From Sepiola atlantica (taxonomy: Eukaryota; Mollusca; Cephalopoda; Sepiida; Sepiolidae): DNA of 64,000 bases. The position numbers and the translations under genes were made by a program. Below are positions 38,101 through 53,100 of the stretch, one piece after another (the stretch's first letter is position 1; every line of letters begins with the position of its first letter). The DNA is taken from positions 62,268,580 to 62,332,579 of the forward strand of contig OY744529.1 in the NCBI GenBank assembly GCA_963556195.1, in the 5' to 3' direction. The notes under the pieces were generated by a model. That model ran no database searches. It was given only the letters and a program-made list of their open reading frames with translations, and had not been told where the DNA came from.

Positions 38101-41100
38101 CAAAGGCCTTAGCAAAGTCAAGGAAGACAATGTCTGCTGCATCGCCATCATCCATGATTTTAGTGACCCACTCCTCCATAATCAAGAGATTTATTAAGCA
38201 GGATCTCTTGAGTACGAAGCCATGTTGAACTTGACAGATTGATGCTGTGGTCAGTAGATGAGACATTATTCAATGCCTGTTGGATATCAGCATACATTTC
38301 GCTGAGGATAGCAACATCATCTTCATAGTCTAGGTTGGTAATGGAATAATCACGTCCAACTTGCATGCCAGCGAAGTCCATCATGCTCCGATCAAGGATC
38401 CTGTCAATAATGTGATTGAACAAGATGGGGGAAAGAACACAGTGGACACCAGTATGCACATTGAAGATTTAAATAATTGCAGAAAGAAAATTATCTTAAT
38501 TATAAATCATCAAACATGTGTGTTTGCTTACTTATAATTTTGAAAACACAAAAGATGATTTTCATTTCTCACAAATATTATACCAATAACTTAAAGTTTA
38601 GTAATTTGTTTAATTTTTTTCATCAGGATCGTTCAGAAAGTCAAAAAGAAAAAAATTACTTGACTTTGTTAGAATAATCTTAATGATCACATTGAATCGT
38701 ATTCTCTGCACAAGAAACTCACCTGGCGAACTAAAGGACTACCATCATTTAGGATATGAGTCAGACTCATCCCAATACCTAAGTCTATGTTGCTGGCATG
38801 GTCACTACGCTCTGACGAACAGCTACTGATGTAGGTTCCCAGTGCGTACACAGCAGCGGCACGAACCTACAATAAGAAAAATATTTATTTGATCAAATAA
38901 ATGCATTTTCAACAATGTAAGAAATTACAAGCAAAATATGAAAACATCATAATAGCTCTTGTGTATCTATATATTCATTTATATAGTCAATGCTGTTGGC
39001 AGTTATTTCTGCTAAGTTACATTCATTAATGTTTTTTTTAAAAAAAGAATGTTTAATTCTCTTCTCTAAAATAATATCCTTCGTTATATAAAATGAAAAA
39101 ACAAAAAATCCTATTGTATTTAAGGAAATTAAAAAATAGAATCATGAAGAAAAAAAAAACATAAGCTTTGTTATTCTTTCATGATACTTACTAGAAGGCC
39201 CACCCGGCAATGAATGAAGACTCCTATATATTCCTGCTCCCAGCTCTGAACATCATATTTCCATTAAAAAATATTTTTATTTTTTTAATTTCTATAATTT
39301 TCAAGTTAAAATAAATAAATAAATGAGAGTTCCCATTCTGTCAAAAATGAGGGAGATAGATGTTATATTTTTCGAGAACATCAACCGAGCATTGGAATAA
39401 CAGGCAACATTTTTATATTAAAATAATATTTATAAACATTCAAGTAATAAACTGTTTACATAAAGGAAGTAACTCTTAAATAAGTTACTTGCCCTCTATA
39501 CTTTCTGAAAATAATTATACATTATCAAGGGAGGTAACTTCAAAATAAGTCATCTCCCATTATGTGTCAAAAATACATGATTAGAGTTTTAGTACCATAT
39601 TCAGTTTAACGTCCGTTTTACATGCTGGCACACGTGGACGGCTTTAAGAAATTGACTTCCAAACCAACCCATCTCTGACCAGATCTTTATTTAACCCTCA
39701 GGTTCATTTTTATTAGCAATACACATGAAAAAATTGAAATTGCTTAAAATATCTCAATAATGGCATATATAGAAAGAGCTTGATGATCTAAGAAAGAATC
39801 TTTTTAAATTGTTTTAATTTGACTAAAAATAAGGAAGTTATGGCTATTTTTCTGTCTCACACGATTGGATATTTTCCCTCTTTAAGATCATATGCGTTTC
39901 ATCACATTTTTTACACTAATTTTTCAGTAATGAAATTTACCATATCAGTGTATTTTTGTACAATGAATTAGAATATGCCACTGAAAATCTACCTTGAAAT
40001 CTATGATTATCCAAACTGTTTTATGGTCGATGGGTATTGCTATTTTTATCACTTCCTCCCATGTTTCCGTGGCCTTCCCTTGTGGACTTAGTCTGCTATC
40101 TCAACTGTTCTACATCTACTAACCCAAGCATCCATATACATTTTTTTTAATGGAAATCGCTCAAGACAACGTATGAAGCCACTTGATGTAAGGAGCTAAT
40201 AAAAACGAAAGATGATTATCGCAAAGACAGGAGATGCCTATTGGCCTTAGTCTTGAAAATTCTTTCAACATGACCATACCATCGAAGTTTACTCTTCTGC
40301 ACACATCTCTCCCTATACTGTCAAGATTTAATCTTTCTCTGAGGTCATAAGAACTAAGCCTGTCATTAAGGCTAACATTACACATCCATCGTATAATTTC
40401 TCTCCATGCAATGCTATGGATAAATTTGAAACAATTTTATACTGTTTAGAGTTTTTTTAGCAGAATAGAATATGAGAAAGATTTGAGGATAACAAGAATA
40501 ATTGATTGCTCTTTTAGCATTTATTTTAATAAACCAAGAAACAAATTTTCTTTTCAAAAAGGGCAACAATTTAAAACAATTTACCTCAGGTACAGAATCA
40601 GTTAGTAGGTTGCTGAGTTTTTCATGAGCCAGATCACGTACGCCACACCAACGAGCAGTTTCATAGTTCATCCAAACCTACAATTTAACATTATAAAAAA
40701 ATTCAAACTTAGTATAAAATAAATAAGTAATAAAATAAATGAGTAGTGAGTGTTGACATTTATATGTTGTATATGTTCTAACAGCACTAAAAGCAAGTGT
40801 ATCTATTGATTTAAGAAAAAAAAAAGAAAAACCTTTTTTTTTTACATATTAATTTGAAAAAAATAATGCCGTTCCTGGTTGGCCAACAATATTTTTCGAT
40901 GTTTCATAACTTTTGAGATGAGGATTGATAATTTATATTATTTGGATTATTCGGACTACCATTCTCATCTTGGGTGTTATTTTTACATTTCGGCCGATAT
41001 AACATCCGACCTTGTTCAGGTCCATCTTTTCGAACTCTGGAATTTATACGGAATTTCAAACTGAACCCTTTATTTAATCCACTGGAGTTGATTGTTTTTG

Positions 41101-44100
41101 TTCTGTCAGCTACAGAAATGTTAAGTAATTTTTTAAATGTTATTCTTAATTATTGCCTGTAATGAGGATTGAACCTTCAACACCCAGAAAATTGATTGAA
41201 CCTTCAACACGTTTACCTGTTGCACTCTGGGTCCATGTGGACAATTCTAGCATGAATTTTGGAAGTTTTAAACCTAGTCTTGTTTTATATATATGTATAT
41301 ATATATATTATTAATGGTGTTCTAATCTACTATTTATAATTATTTATATTTAATTCTATACTAGGTTTATTTAGGAGGCCATTGTTGTCAACGTATGTCC
41401 TACTTATTTGAGATGTCTTACTCCCTACTGTTCTCTATCCATAGTTTTTATTTATTTTATCCTACAAGAATAGATGGTTTCCTTTTTCCCTCCATACGCA
41501 ATAAGTCATACCCGACTTTTCAATATCTCTATGTATTACAGTTTTCTGATATTCTTCTAGGCCTACTTTTAGTGGGCAGCATGTCTCTCCTTTGTATAAT
41601 TTTTCTACTTATATGGCATGGAATACACACAGTTCTTGGTCGTGATGTTTTCTGTAAGAGGCTTGACCCAGACAAAAGTTTTCGGAGAGTGGAGTCGCTC
41701 CTGAATACTATCCTGATGTTATATGGATTACATATCCTCTGAATTTTTTGAGACAAGACTTGCATATATAAGTAGACATACTGTAGTTAGTTTTCAGGTA
41801 GTGTCCTTTGATGTTTGATCCAGATTTCTCAGAGCTGATGTCATGCTCCCTGGATAGTTATTTCAGTTGGAGGGTTTCTCTTAGACCGTTCATCTCCTCT
41901 TGATATGTATTGCTGTTGCTACATATTGCCTTTGCTCAATGTTGTAAGCAACAGATGATCCTTTCTTTACGGATTGTGGGAGTTGAAGCTGAGGTATTGT
42001 CCAGTGAAGGTTGACTTTCGATGTATGTATGATCTGAACCCCAGCTCAGTACAAGTTATCAACGGATCTAGGAAGGAAAATTTGTTATCGCCAAAAATAA
42101 AATTTCAACAAAAAAGTAATTGGTATTACTAAAGTAAAAAATGTAAACGTTAACCATTTTAAAAAGAATTGTTCCAAAATAGAGGAAGACTTTCATCAAG
42201 ACTGACAAACAGGCCCTACTCTTTTATAGAGGACTAATCAAAGGCCTGTTAAAAATAAATCGGATGATGATGAAAATAAACTAGTCGACTTGAAAGTGAC
42301 GTTCGTATTATTTATTCACGGTAAAAAAGGGATTTTTTTTTTTTTTTTTAACATAGTTCACCTCAAACAAGGCAAGTTGCCACTGTAGACGTAAAGGACT
42401 ACTGAGAATTATGGTGAAAATTTGGAGGGGCATCCTAAATTGGGAGCTGTGCATAGATTATATCTATTTATTTTTAAAAGATTTAAATTAAAACGTTCAT
42501 TTTATTTATTTAAAAAATATATAGTTGACAAATATTTTTACGGTAAGAAGACAGTAGGTAAAAAATGGTAGAATTTCCACAGGATCCTTCTAGATTTTAC
42601 TTATTTCTGTCGTTGTTGACTTCAAAATGACATTTGTTTTATTTATTCAAAGAATATTTAGCTGATCATTATTTTTACGGTAAGAAAGAGACTATTTGAA
42701 AAAGATTTAAACTATTGCAATACATAAATAAATTAAATAATTAAAACTTTGATTTTATCTATTTAAAAAATATATAGTTGACACAGTTTTACGATAAATA
42801 GATCGCAAGAACAAGATGAGGGAATGGCAGCTCAGATGGTTTGGACATGTGTCAACAACAACACTGTTGCGAAACTTGCTTTTGCATTAAAAGTCACCTG
42901 GAAGCACCCCAGAGGAAGGCTGATGATGAGATAGGCAGACGCCCTGGACAAAGATCTGTAAAACTAGCCTTCACCGAACCAAGCTTGTGATCATGCCAAG
43001 TGGAGACAAAAATCCATTATTGCAGACCCTGTTGTAGTTTGGGATTAACGCATAAGAAAAAAGTATTTTTATAAGACAAAAGAGAAGGCAAGCAACCGTG
43101 GAATCACCATGAAGCCCTGCTAGTTTAAAATAATATCTTGACAAAATATTAATCTGATAATAATGACACTATGTTGATTCCTCCAACTATAAGTTTCCAA
43201 ATTAGCTAAAAGCCTGGTGAGATTTTCAGATGATTTCTACAAAGGACGTATACACTTTTACAATTAGGAGTGGGGGTGCTAATATACTTAAAACAATTTT
43301 TGCATCATTTTTGAAGAAAGTTTTCCCATGAAAAATATATTTACTTACTTTTCCTAGACATAATGCAAGCCATTGTCTAAAATGTGGATTAGGGTCATTT
43401 AACTGCTCAAGACAGATGGATATCACATTTCCCTGAAAAGCTGCTTTCTAGAAATTAAAAAAGTATATATAAATATATATACACATATAAATAATGAATA
43501 ATAAAACATATTGAATTTTTGTGTGTGTAGAGATTCATATATATTGTGTAACGGTTAACGTGAACTGATCAATTATTCTGGATTCAACAGATAAAAAATA
43601 AATAAGTCTTAAAATTAATTTACAATTAATTACTAAAGGTTCTATAAATTCAACCAGTACAACCTCCTTTGATTGGATGTTCCAAATTCAACATCTTTTG
43701 AGCCATCAAACAATCTTTTTCACTTTTAAAGCAGAGTGTACAAAGCAGCTTCAGTAATGAAATAGTGAGCTTAACCACACTCTGAAATGTATTGTCCGCT
43801 TGTAGTTCACATTCGGTTCGGTGTGTATCTTTTGCTATAAAAAGGTTCTTTTTATTTTTATCCTAACAACTTGGCCTGAAGAAGCTTAGCATAAGACTTC
43901 CGCTGAAACATGTATGCACATATGTAGCCAAAAATGTTGGTAAATACTAAATAAATATACATACATACATACATACACATGGTTATTTTGATACATATGA
44001 AAGTAATGCAGAGAAAAACAAAACCTTTTTCTAAAAATGTGGCTTAAATAGAAGCGTTTATTATAAAAAATCTTTAATTCATTATAACCGATCTCGGTTG

Positions 44101-47100
44101 CAGAAGAAGATATAAAAATTTTAACAAATGCTTAACAAATCATTTAACTATAATTTGCTTTGCATCTTTTGATTTGAAACATGTAAAAATGACAACTTAC
44201 CTGTCCCTGGGGGTAATTACTCACAATCATGGCCAAGATGAAAGCTGCCATGGTACGATGTTCTGACTTAAAGACAAGAAAAGGACATCATATATTTTGG
44301 TACATATCAACAGAATTATTTTAGACAATCAAGTTTTCTCTCACACAAGTCTAATTTGGCAACTAGTGGATTCAAGAAATTTTACGCAGGTAACAAGAAC
44401 CTGAAACAATCAGGCAAAGGGAGGTAAGCCTAAAACCATGGATCCGCAAAGGCATAAAGACAAGTCTGGCATGTAGCACTGAGAATACCAGTCAAGCTCA
44501 GCATCTCACAGTCCAGTGTGGTTAATCACCTTCATGACCTTGCAAATGCAAATAAGTTCCCAAAATATTGTAAACCTTTTGCCTCACACATAATAAAAGG
44601 CTATTAGGTTTAACACTTTACTGCAGTTTCATGGTTTCCACTGATTATCAGAAGTGGTATGCTATGCATGTGTGTTTTGGTATTAAATAAGACCAGAGGA
44701 AATGAGAATTATTTACCCATGTATATACATTTTTATTTATATATTTATTAATCACTTTTAATCTTAATTGACTGTTTTTTTAATTTGTTATTCAACTACT
44801 AATAGAAAATTATTTTTTTTACTCAACAATTCTTATTTACTTTTGTTTTATATATTATTTGATCACTAATGGGTAATTATTTTCTGTTGTTTTATATATA
44901 ATATTTATTGTTATTAATTTGGACAATTATTTTTATTCTATAATTTTTTAAAAATGTTATTACTTATTAAGTAAAGAAGTTGCCTTATTTATAAGAACAG
45001 AGTTGTACATTTAAGAGAGAGAATCTATAAAGATAAGTCTCCTATTTACTGGTCTCCCCATGATGAGGGCAAAGTTAAACAAGGTCAGTTTTAATGTAGA
45101 GAATCCAGCTCCCCAACAAGGGGCACTCTGGACTAGAAACAAAAATTTGTCTCAGTATAGTATTTTTCCTTTTCAGACTGAGGACAGGACGGATACCACA
45201 CTTTGATCCTAGCTTAAATGCTGGACGTATAAAGCTGTCTAGACCCAACAGGAAATGTTATTCTTTTGTTTGGCTATTTTAGCTTTATATTCATAGAAAG
45301 ATTCCAACAGACATTTATATTCATAGAAAGATACCAACAGACATTTATATTCATAGAAAGATACCAACAGAGATTCTGTTAAAGAAACTTATTAAAAGAA
45401 AAAGACAATCAAGATAAAAAGAAATAAAAAGAAACTTCCCAAAATTTGATTTAATCATTCAAATATTTCATTATTAAAAGATCCTTTGTATCTTCCATAT
45501 GTCATCTTGTTGTCTGCATGATTTTATATTTTTGAATCCTGGTTTTCACACAGCCACTTGTTGTTGAGTTGTTTGTTTTATTCTTGTTGTTTACTTTTGG
45601 CTTGAAGTCTACAGGTTCTATTTTTACAGATAGTGTCTTAATGAGGATAACTGAGTGACCGGAAAATCACAGAAGAGATCAAACAGTAGGATCAAATGGA
45701 CTTGAGGCAAGCTAGAATGGACATTTTGCCCTAACACCACTTTTTTCTTGTGCAGTTTAATTATGAATAATTTATATCAAACTAATTAGAATAAAATTCT
45801 CTACCTAACCAGTCAAATTTTAATGTGTATTACACTTTTTATTTCACTTTTTTTCTATAAAATCTGTCTTTTTGACAATCAACTTTAATGGCTGCCACAA
45901 CATGCCTACATTTGTTGGCTGGTTAGGTAGAGAATTTCATTCTAATGAGTTTCATATAAATTATTCGTTGTTGTTGACTTTTTTGCGTTTCCAAGTGTTT
46001 CCGAGTGTTAACTATTCTATACTTTTACTGTATTCTCTTTGCTCAAGTAAAAATGTATGTAATGCTTGCTAAACAGGATGATGAGGTTTAATGAATAAAT
46101 ACAATTTACATACACAGACAAGTTTATTTTCAGTCACCCATTCTTCAAATATATAACAACTATACTTACAGTCATATTCTGGTCACTCAAAACAGATAGA
46201 AAATACTTGTGACCATTGTCTTTCACCAAATCAGTCTGACAAGACTAAAGGAGAAAAAAAAGAGGAAAAAATAACTTGATAGGAAGAAAACTTTAAAATA
46301 GCTAAGAGAAACAGATTCATGTTATTAAAAATGTCTCCTGTGAAAAAAAATAAGAAAACTCTTCTTTCAAAGGAATTGAGCCAGAAACTATTTGACATGA
46401 AACAATTCTATAAAATGCAAAATAATAGTAGGTATCACAAACCAGCCAGTTTAGTGTGCAAAAATGGGTAAACATAGTGAACTTTTCTTCAATTTCAACT
46501 TGTGATAACTCATTTACTTTGGGGTTATCTTGATCAAATTTGGATGTGAACAAAATTTAATCTTTTCTCTTCATAATTCTTTCTCTTGTGGCATTAAGTT
46601 TTTTTTTTCAGGTTACTTCAAGTTAGGTTACTATTTTCAGTGATGGGGTATTTATTTTTTTAAATGTTTTTCAACTTAATGTGCACAATATTATTTGTCT
46701 TTATGCATATAAATACAGTCCCATCTTAAAGAAAATAGTCCACTTGTCAATATGGTAAGTTTTAAATTGTCTTTCACAAAAAATCTATGTTGAAAACTTG
46801 AATGAAATTGTGTTTGTCTGTTTTTACATGGTCCAAATCTGAGGGGTTTTTCAGTGATTTTATATTAAAAGAAAATTTAGCTTGATCTCTACTGTGCTAT
46901 TAATCATATTAAAATTCAATGTGTTAGCTGTTGAAATGAATCTTATATGAACAGTCAAAGTTGCACTTCCTTGTTATTTTTGCATGTTTTTTTTTCGAAG
47001 GGTAATGGATTTTGCCCAATGTCTAAACTAATTTGATCTAATAATTATTGTTTCCATTATAATTAATTTTCATTTCCTATACGATGACAATAATATTTGT

Positions 47101-50100
47101 AAGAATTTTTAACTTGTTTGAAGTCTTTTAGTGATGAACTGTGAAATTTGGCTTCTAAACTAAGAGCACACGAGACGGCAAATTTTCTAACTTCCAACAA
47201 CATAATTTAGTGGCTGATTGTGTTGCCAAAATAAATTGTATTATTGTTTGTTTTCAAAGATCTGCGCACCAACATTTAAAGTTTTTAGATATAATGAAAA
47301 TAAAATTTTGCTTTGGGATACCTAGTTATAAACATAGACACACAAACTCCATTATATTAAAGCCCCTTTATAATATATAATGAAAAATAAATTTAGCTTT
47401 GGGACTGAGCACAAAATCGACTTTGCAATCTAGTGGGGATGATCTCTTCTCGTCCCTACAACCTCTTTCACACAGAAGAGATGTTGCTAGCCTCTCTCTA
47501 CCGTATCATTATGTTCATGATCGTTGCTCAACTGAGCTCCAATTCCCCCCCCCCCCGTAAAACATTCACAGCAAGAACTCGTCTAGCTACAACCACAGCA
47601 AAGAACTTTCCTTTCTCTCTCTTTCTATACCAAAAACCAAACAGAACTTCCATGAGCAGAGTTTCTTTCCAAAAACATCCCATCTGTGGAATAAGATACC
47701 ACGAGACTGCTTCCTAACCGACTACAGCATAGTTGTCTTCAAGTCTAATTTAAACAAATACTTGTTGACCCATCTTCTTAGATAATAAATTCCTTTTAGT
47801 AATCTTCTGCCCTTTCCACCCATTGTTTCTAGTTCTCTCGTGGCGGTGACCATCGTCTATCTGACAATCTTTTTAACCTCTATCCTCAAGTGGACCCCCC
47901 CCCCCCGGGTCTTGATAAGTGCTGACCCAACAGAAAAAGAAAAAAATTGCTTTGAGATACCTACTATAAATAATGTTCTGACAATATAGATAAAATATTT
48001 ATAGAGAAAACAAAAGTAATAACATGAATTGTATTCTTTCAAAAAGAATTACTTACAACAAATACTATTAATAAAAGAATTATAAGGAAGAAGATTCAAA
48101 TGTTGACACAGTTTAATAACATTTTTGTTTATACTAATGAGTTACCCCCTTATCAAGGCCAAAAACCACTCGAAGAAAAGGATTAATGAGATGCATGGGT
48201 TGTCGGTTTAATGAAGATTATTATGAGCGGATTGAAAATGAGTGGAATGAAGTTTGATTATTTATGGGGACAGTTTATGACAAGTATTCTGTTGACATTG
48301 GATTCGAAGACAGCCATGTTGTAGCCCTCAGGGAAGCAATCATGTGGTAATGTGTTCCACAGATGGGAAGTTCTTGGAAAGAAACTCTGTTTAGTTTTAG
48401 GTACACTGCAGAAGGAAAATTCTCAGTTGAGCTTGAAAGGCAAGTTCTTGCTGTGAATATCTCACAAGGAGGAACCAGAGATTAGAACTCAGTCAAACAT
48501 CTTTCATGGAAATAATGATAGAGTAGAGAAATACTAGTAACATCTCTTCTGTGAGAAAGAGGCTGTAGAGAAAAGATAATCCTCACTAGATTGTGAAGTC
48601 AATTTTGTATTATAATACTAAAACTGATAATATTGCTTGGTTGGTTAGTTGAACACTGAATGTATTAGATGGGAGGAGAGACGAATGACATAGGGTTGGA
48701 ATAAGGTGTATTAAACACAAATTGCTCATAATCTGAAGGCTGCGAGTTCAAGTCCTGTAAGAGTAAATATATATGCATTTTATCCTCAATCCCACCCAAA
48801 ATTAAATTTTAGTATTATATATATGAAGTTGATACCAAAGGCAGCAAAAATGTTAAAAATGGGAAATGTAAAATAATACTTAAAATAAGTAAATAGTTAC
48901 TGTTTAAAAAACATTTAAAATAAGTAAAAAGTCTTAATACAATAATTTAATATTGACCAAGAAAAAATGGTCACAAATAATGAAAAGATTAAAGTAATAT
49001 TACATTCAAATTAAGAGAATATTTTTAGCTTTTAACACACAGGTCCCCTTTTATTTTACTGAGGAGTCACCACTTATCAAAGCCAAAAGTTCCTCAAGGA
49101 TAAGGGTTAATGAGATGGATGAATTGTCAGTTGAATAATGAAGAATATTATGAGAGAATTGCAAATGATGAATGGAATGGATAAAATCTGACTATTTATG
49201 AGGACAGTTTATGACAATTATTTATTGACACTGAATTTGAAGATGAACATGTTGCAGCCCTCAGGTAAGCAATATCATGGTAACATATTCAACAGATGAG
49301 AAGTTCCCATCTGTAGAACATGTTGCCACCAGATTGCTTCTCTGGACATAGTCATTATCAAATCTAATATCAATAAACATTTGGCATAAACCATCCTCAT
49401 AAGTCAAATTTTATACATTCCATTCATTATTTTCAATTCTCTCATATGACTTGACCGAGGATTGAACTTTGGTCTCCCAGCTTATCAGTAAACACTCTTA
49501 CCATTATGCCAAATGAACTTAAATATATCAAATTATTAAAATACATTCAGGAATAATAATAAAAAAAATTTTTTAAAGAAATAATTACTCCATGTATTTA
49601 TATTTTTTACACAATACGTCTAAAGTATTCTTTAAACTTTCAGATATGTGCATTTTCATGAGTTATTTTTCACCCAGAGAAATAAAAATGCTATTTTAAG
49701 AACAAATTAGCCTTTTTTTGTTTTAGCATTCTTTACTGAATGCAATTTATCAAAATATATAAATACTAACTGTACCTACTTGACACTTTCCAGAATGCAA
49801 TGAAGTAATTTTAGTTTTTAATTGTTAACACATTTTTTAAACTTCTACAGTAAAAGAAATAAAATTTTAGTTGTAAGGGAGATAAGATTTTTTATATTCT
49901 TCAATAGAAAAAAAAAAAGAGTTATTCTCCTGTATGATTTTGATTTTTTTTAGTCATAATTGGAAAATGTTGCCATTTTCCCCAGTTGTCTAGGTGGGTC
50001 TACATAATTTTAAAAAATAAACTGTACCGTAAACTGAATCAAAGTGTGATATTTCAACTTAAATGCTATTTAGGTCAAACTTTTAAACTCTCACAAGATA

Positions 50101-53100
50101 AATTTATATGTTAGATTAATTAATTTTTAATATTTTAGACCGAGTACAGGTGTTTTTGTTAGGGATTTGTTATATAAATATATCAATTGATTCCTGACAT
50201 TTTACAAATTTTATTTTGGAGATGCTTTATTTGCGTACAGGTCATCCTCCCGAAGATAAAATTACTCAGAGTTATAATTTGTTATCTTGAGCATAGGGTG
50301 CAGCAGGTGCTAGTGTGATTGCAAGAGTTAGGAGTGGATAGAGTAAGTTCAGGGAACTTCTGCAATTACTAACCAGCAGAGCATTACCACTGTTGACCAA
50401 GATAATAGTCTATCAGGCATGTGTACACAGTGTGATGATGTATTGAAGTGAAACCTGGCCAGTGAGGGTTGAGGATAGGCGTTTCATAGAGAGAAATGAT
50501 ATGAGAATGATACAATGGATGTGTAATGCGAATCTTAAATACAGGCTTAGATCTGATGAGCTCAGATGAAGGTTAAATCTGGACAGTATAGGAAGATGTC
50601 TGCAGAACAAGAGACTTCAATAGTATGGCACGTTGAATGAATGGATGAGAGTTCTTAGGTTAGTAGATGTAGAACAGTTGAGGTAGCAGGTTCAGTTAAC
50701 AGGGAAAGGCTAAGGAAAATATGGGAGGAAATGATAAGAATAGACTTTAGAGAAAGAGGGATAAATAAAGATCTGTCCAAGGATAGGTTAGTTTGGAAAT
50801 CAATTTCTTAAAGCTGTCCAATGCATGCCAACATGTAAAACGGATGTTAAATTGAGGATGATGACAAGTCCAGTAACTCACAATTACTCACTCAGAGTTC
50901 AGTTTGACAATTAGAGAATTCTGATAAAACAAATATTATTTATCATAAAATATTACTTACACTATCAACAGCTAAAATCTTCGACCAGATAAATACAAGC
51001 AAAGGTCGGAGGTCACGTGCAGAGCTCTGCAACAATTTTAACACATAAGGGAAAATTCCAACAGACAATGCCTGAAAAAGAAATCAATATAAAATATTTT
51101 AATAAAAAAAAAATAAATAAATGTTCAAAACAGTTTATGCATACAGATTAAAATGATTTTAATTGCTACAAAAAATAGTGATCATTTGGAAAAGAAAAAT
51201 ACTTTTCTATTAGAAAAAAAAAAAAAAAAAAAAAACTTACCAAACTGACTGCCCAAGGGCCTAAATCCAAAAATCTGCCTAAAAGTTCAAGCGCCCTTAC
51301 TCGATGGACTTGACTGAGTAAAACCTGAAGTAAAAATAAAATTTGGCTGTCATAAGAATAAATGTTTTGCTATTGAAAAGATTGTACTTTTTAAACTTGT
51401 CTCAAAAGTAACAGGATTAATGTCGTCAAACAATTTATTTAAATTCCAAACAACAAATTATCTTAATAATGGAGATTTAGTATCTCTCTGACAGGGAACT
51501 ATATTGCTTCTATTAATGCTCAATCCAGTTTACTATATACTATTTCAGACTAATATACTATCTACCAATGCTCAATTCGGGGGAGGGGTATCTGGTTTGT
51601 TGTCATGATACAATGCTCCCAGGCATTACCTCTTTCTTTATGTGTGTGTGTTGTCTAAGTTAGGGGGGGGGGGGGGTAGTATATGTTCGTTCATCATATA
51701 TACTAGCAAAAATATACTTCCTCTGGTCACATATTTTTGCTAGTATATATAAGTAATCTCTCTTAAGTTCAATGCATTTTCCCCTCTTTCTCTGCCATAC
51801 TACTTGCGCTGCTGGAAGGATTCTTCCTGGATGCACCTCAGCTCCGTCATAACCTCCACTCAATATCGATGAGCTTGGTGAAAGAAATGGTTATATGGCA
51901 CAAAATTAGCTGAAGGATATTATTCCAGTATAATGTTCTTTTCAGCCAGGAACAGCCAGATACTCAGGACATTGCAAGCAGGTGCATTGTCATGGTGAAG
52001 GAGGGGGTGTAAACAAAAGCATGTGAAAAAAAATGCAATGGTTGTAGAAAGCTTAAGATTACAATTATATACTTCCAAGATATCATGACAACAGAATCCA
52101 CTTATCTCTTGTGCCCATAGCTCACAGAGCACACCCACTTCTGTTACTTTTTCAGACATAAAATCACAAATTTTGTCAACACTAAAGTTATAAAAATTTA
52201 AGCAATAGAACACTTTCAAATTATTATAATTCTGATTATTCTTTCAATTGCAACATTCTTTAAAAAAATACATGTTTCTCCCAATTGGAGACATGTTTCT
52301 TCCAAATAAATATATATTCATTTTTTAATATCTTACACTTTATAATAAAGAACAATGTGTATTTATTTGTAAATACATATCTATCCTATCACAAAAATCT
52401 GCCCGATGAAGAGAGAACGCAAATCTATTTCCATAATGAGATGTTTTATCCCTTTTGCTTTCTATAATGATTTATGTTTTTCTCCCCATTTTTATTTTTT
52501 TAAACTTCTCAGTTTAAGACATTTTCTTTCTTATTTCTTAAAGTGAGCAGCAATTGTTCTGCTTCAATCTCATTTGTAACCACTAACATCTTTCATATTT
52601 TTAACATGTTTTTAACATCCGGCATAATTTTTTGGATCTCTAGACACCTCCTCCTACTCCCAATAACCAAAGGAAGAAATTTTTAAAAAGCAAAGTCACA
52701 GTTGGGGTTTTTGTTTTCTTTAGGTCATCAGAAATGTAGCAGGTTGTTTTTATTTTTTTTGGGGGGGGGGGGGGGGTAACGTACAATAGTTTTCAGTTCT
52801 ATCCTATTGAAATTTTTAAAAAAAACATTAGAAAGACTTACATTGGAAAGCGAGTCAGACAACCCTTGCTGTCTGAAATGAATTCGGAAAGAAATCCTCT
52901 AAATTAAGCCAACGGTAGGGGTTTTTTTTTCTTTAGGTTATCAGAAATGATAATTTATATATGAAAAATTAAATTACTGATGTTATTCTATTCTTTTATA
53001 TGAATAAAAGTGTAAACACTGAGGAAGCATATTTTTCCCCCATCATTTTTGATAGAGGGTGTACACTAGTATCATATAGAAAATCATTACAGAACAAATG

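Noticed and set aside
41395..41742. Hydrophobic plus-strand frame of 115 codons
   Set aside because: It is antisense to the Penelope-like fragment. The minus strand carries the recognisable protein.
45283..45372. CRISPR-like array
   Set aside because: Contiguous tandem 30-bp units without spacers, in an animal intron.
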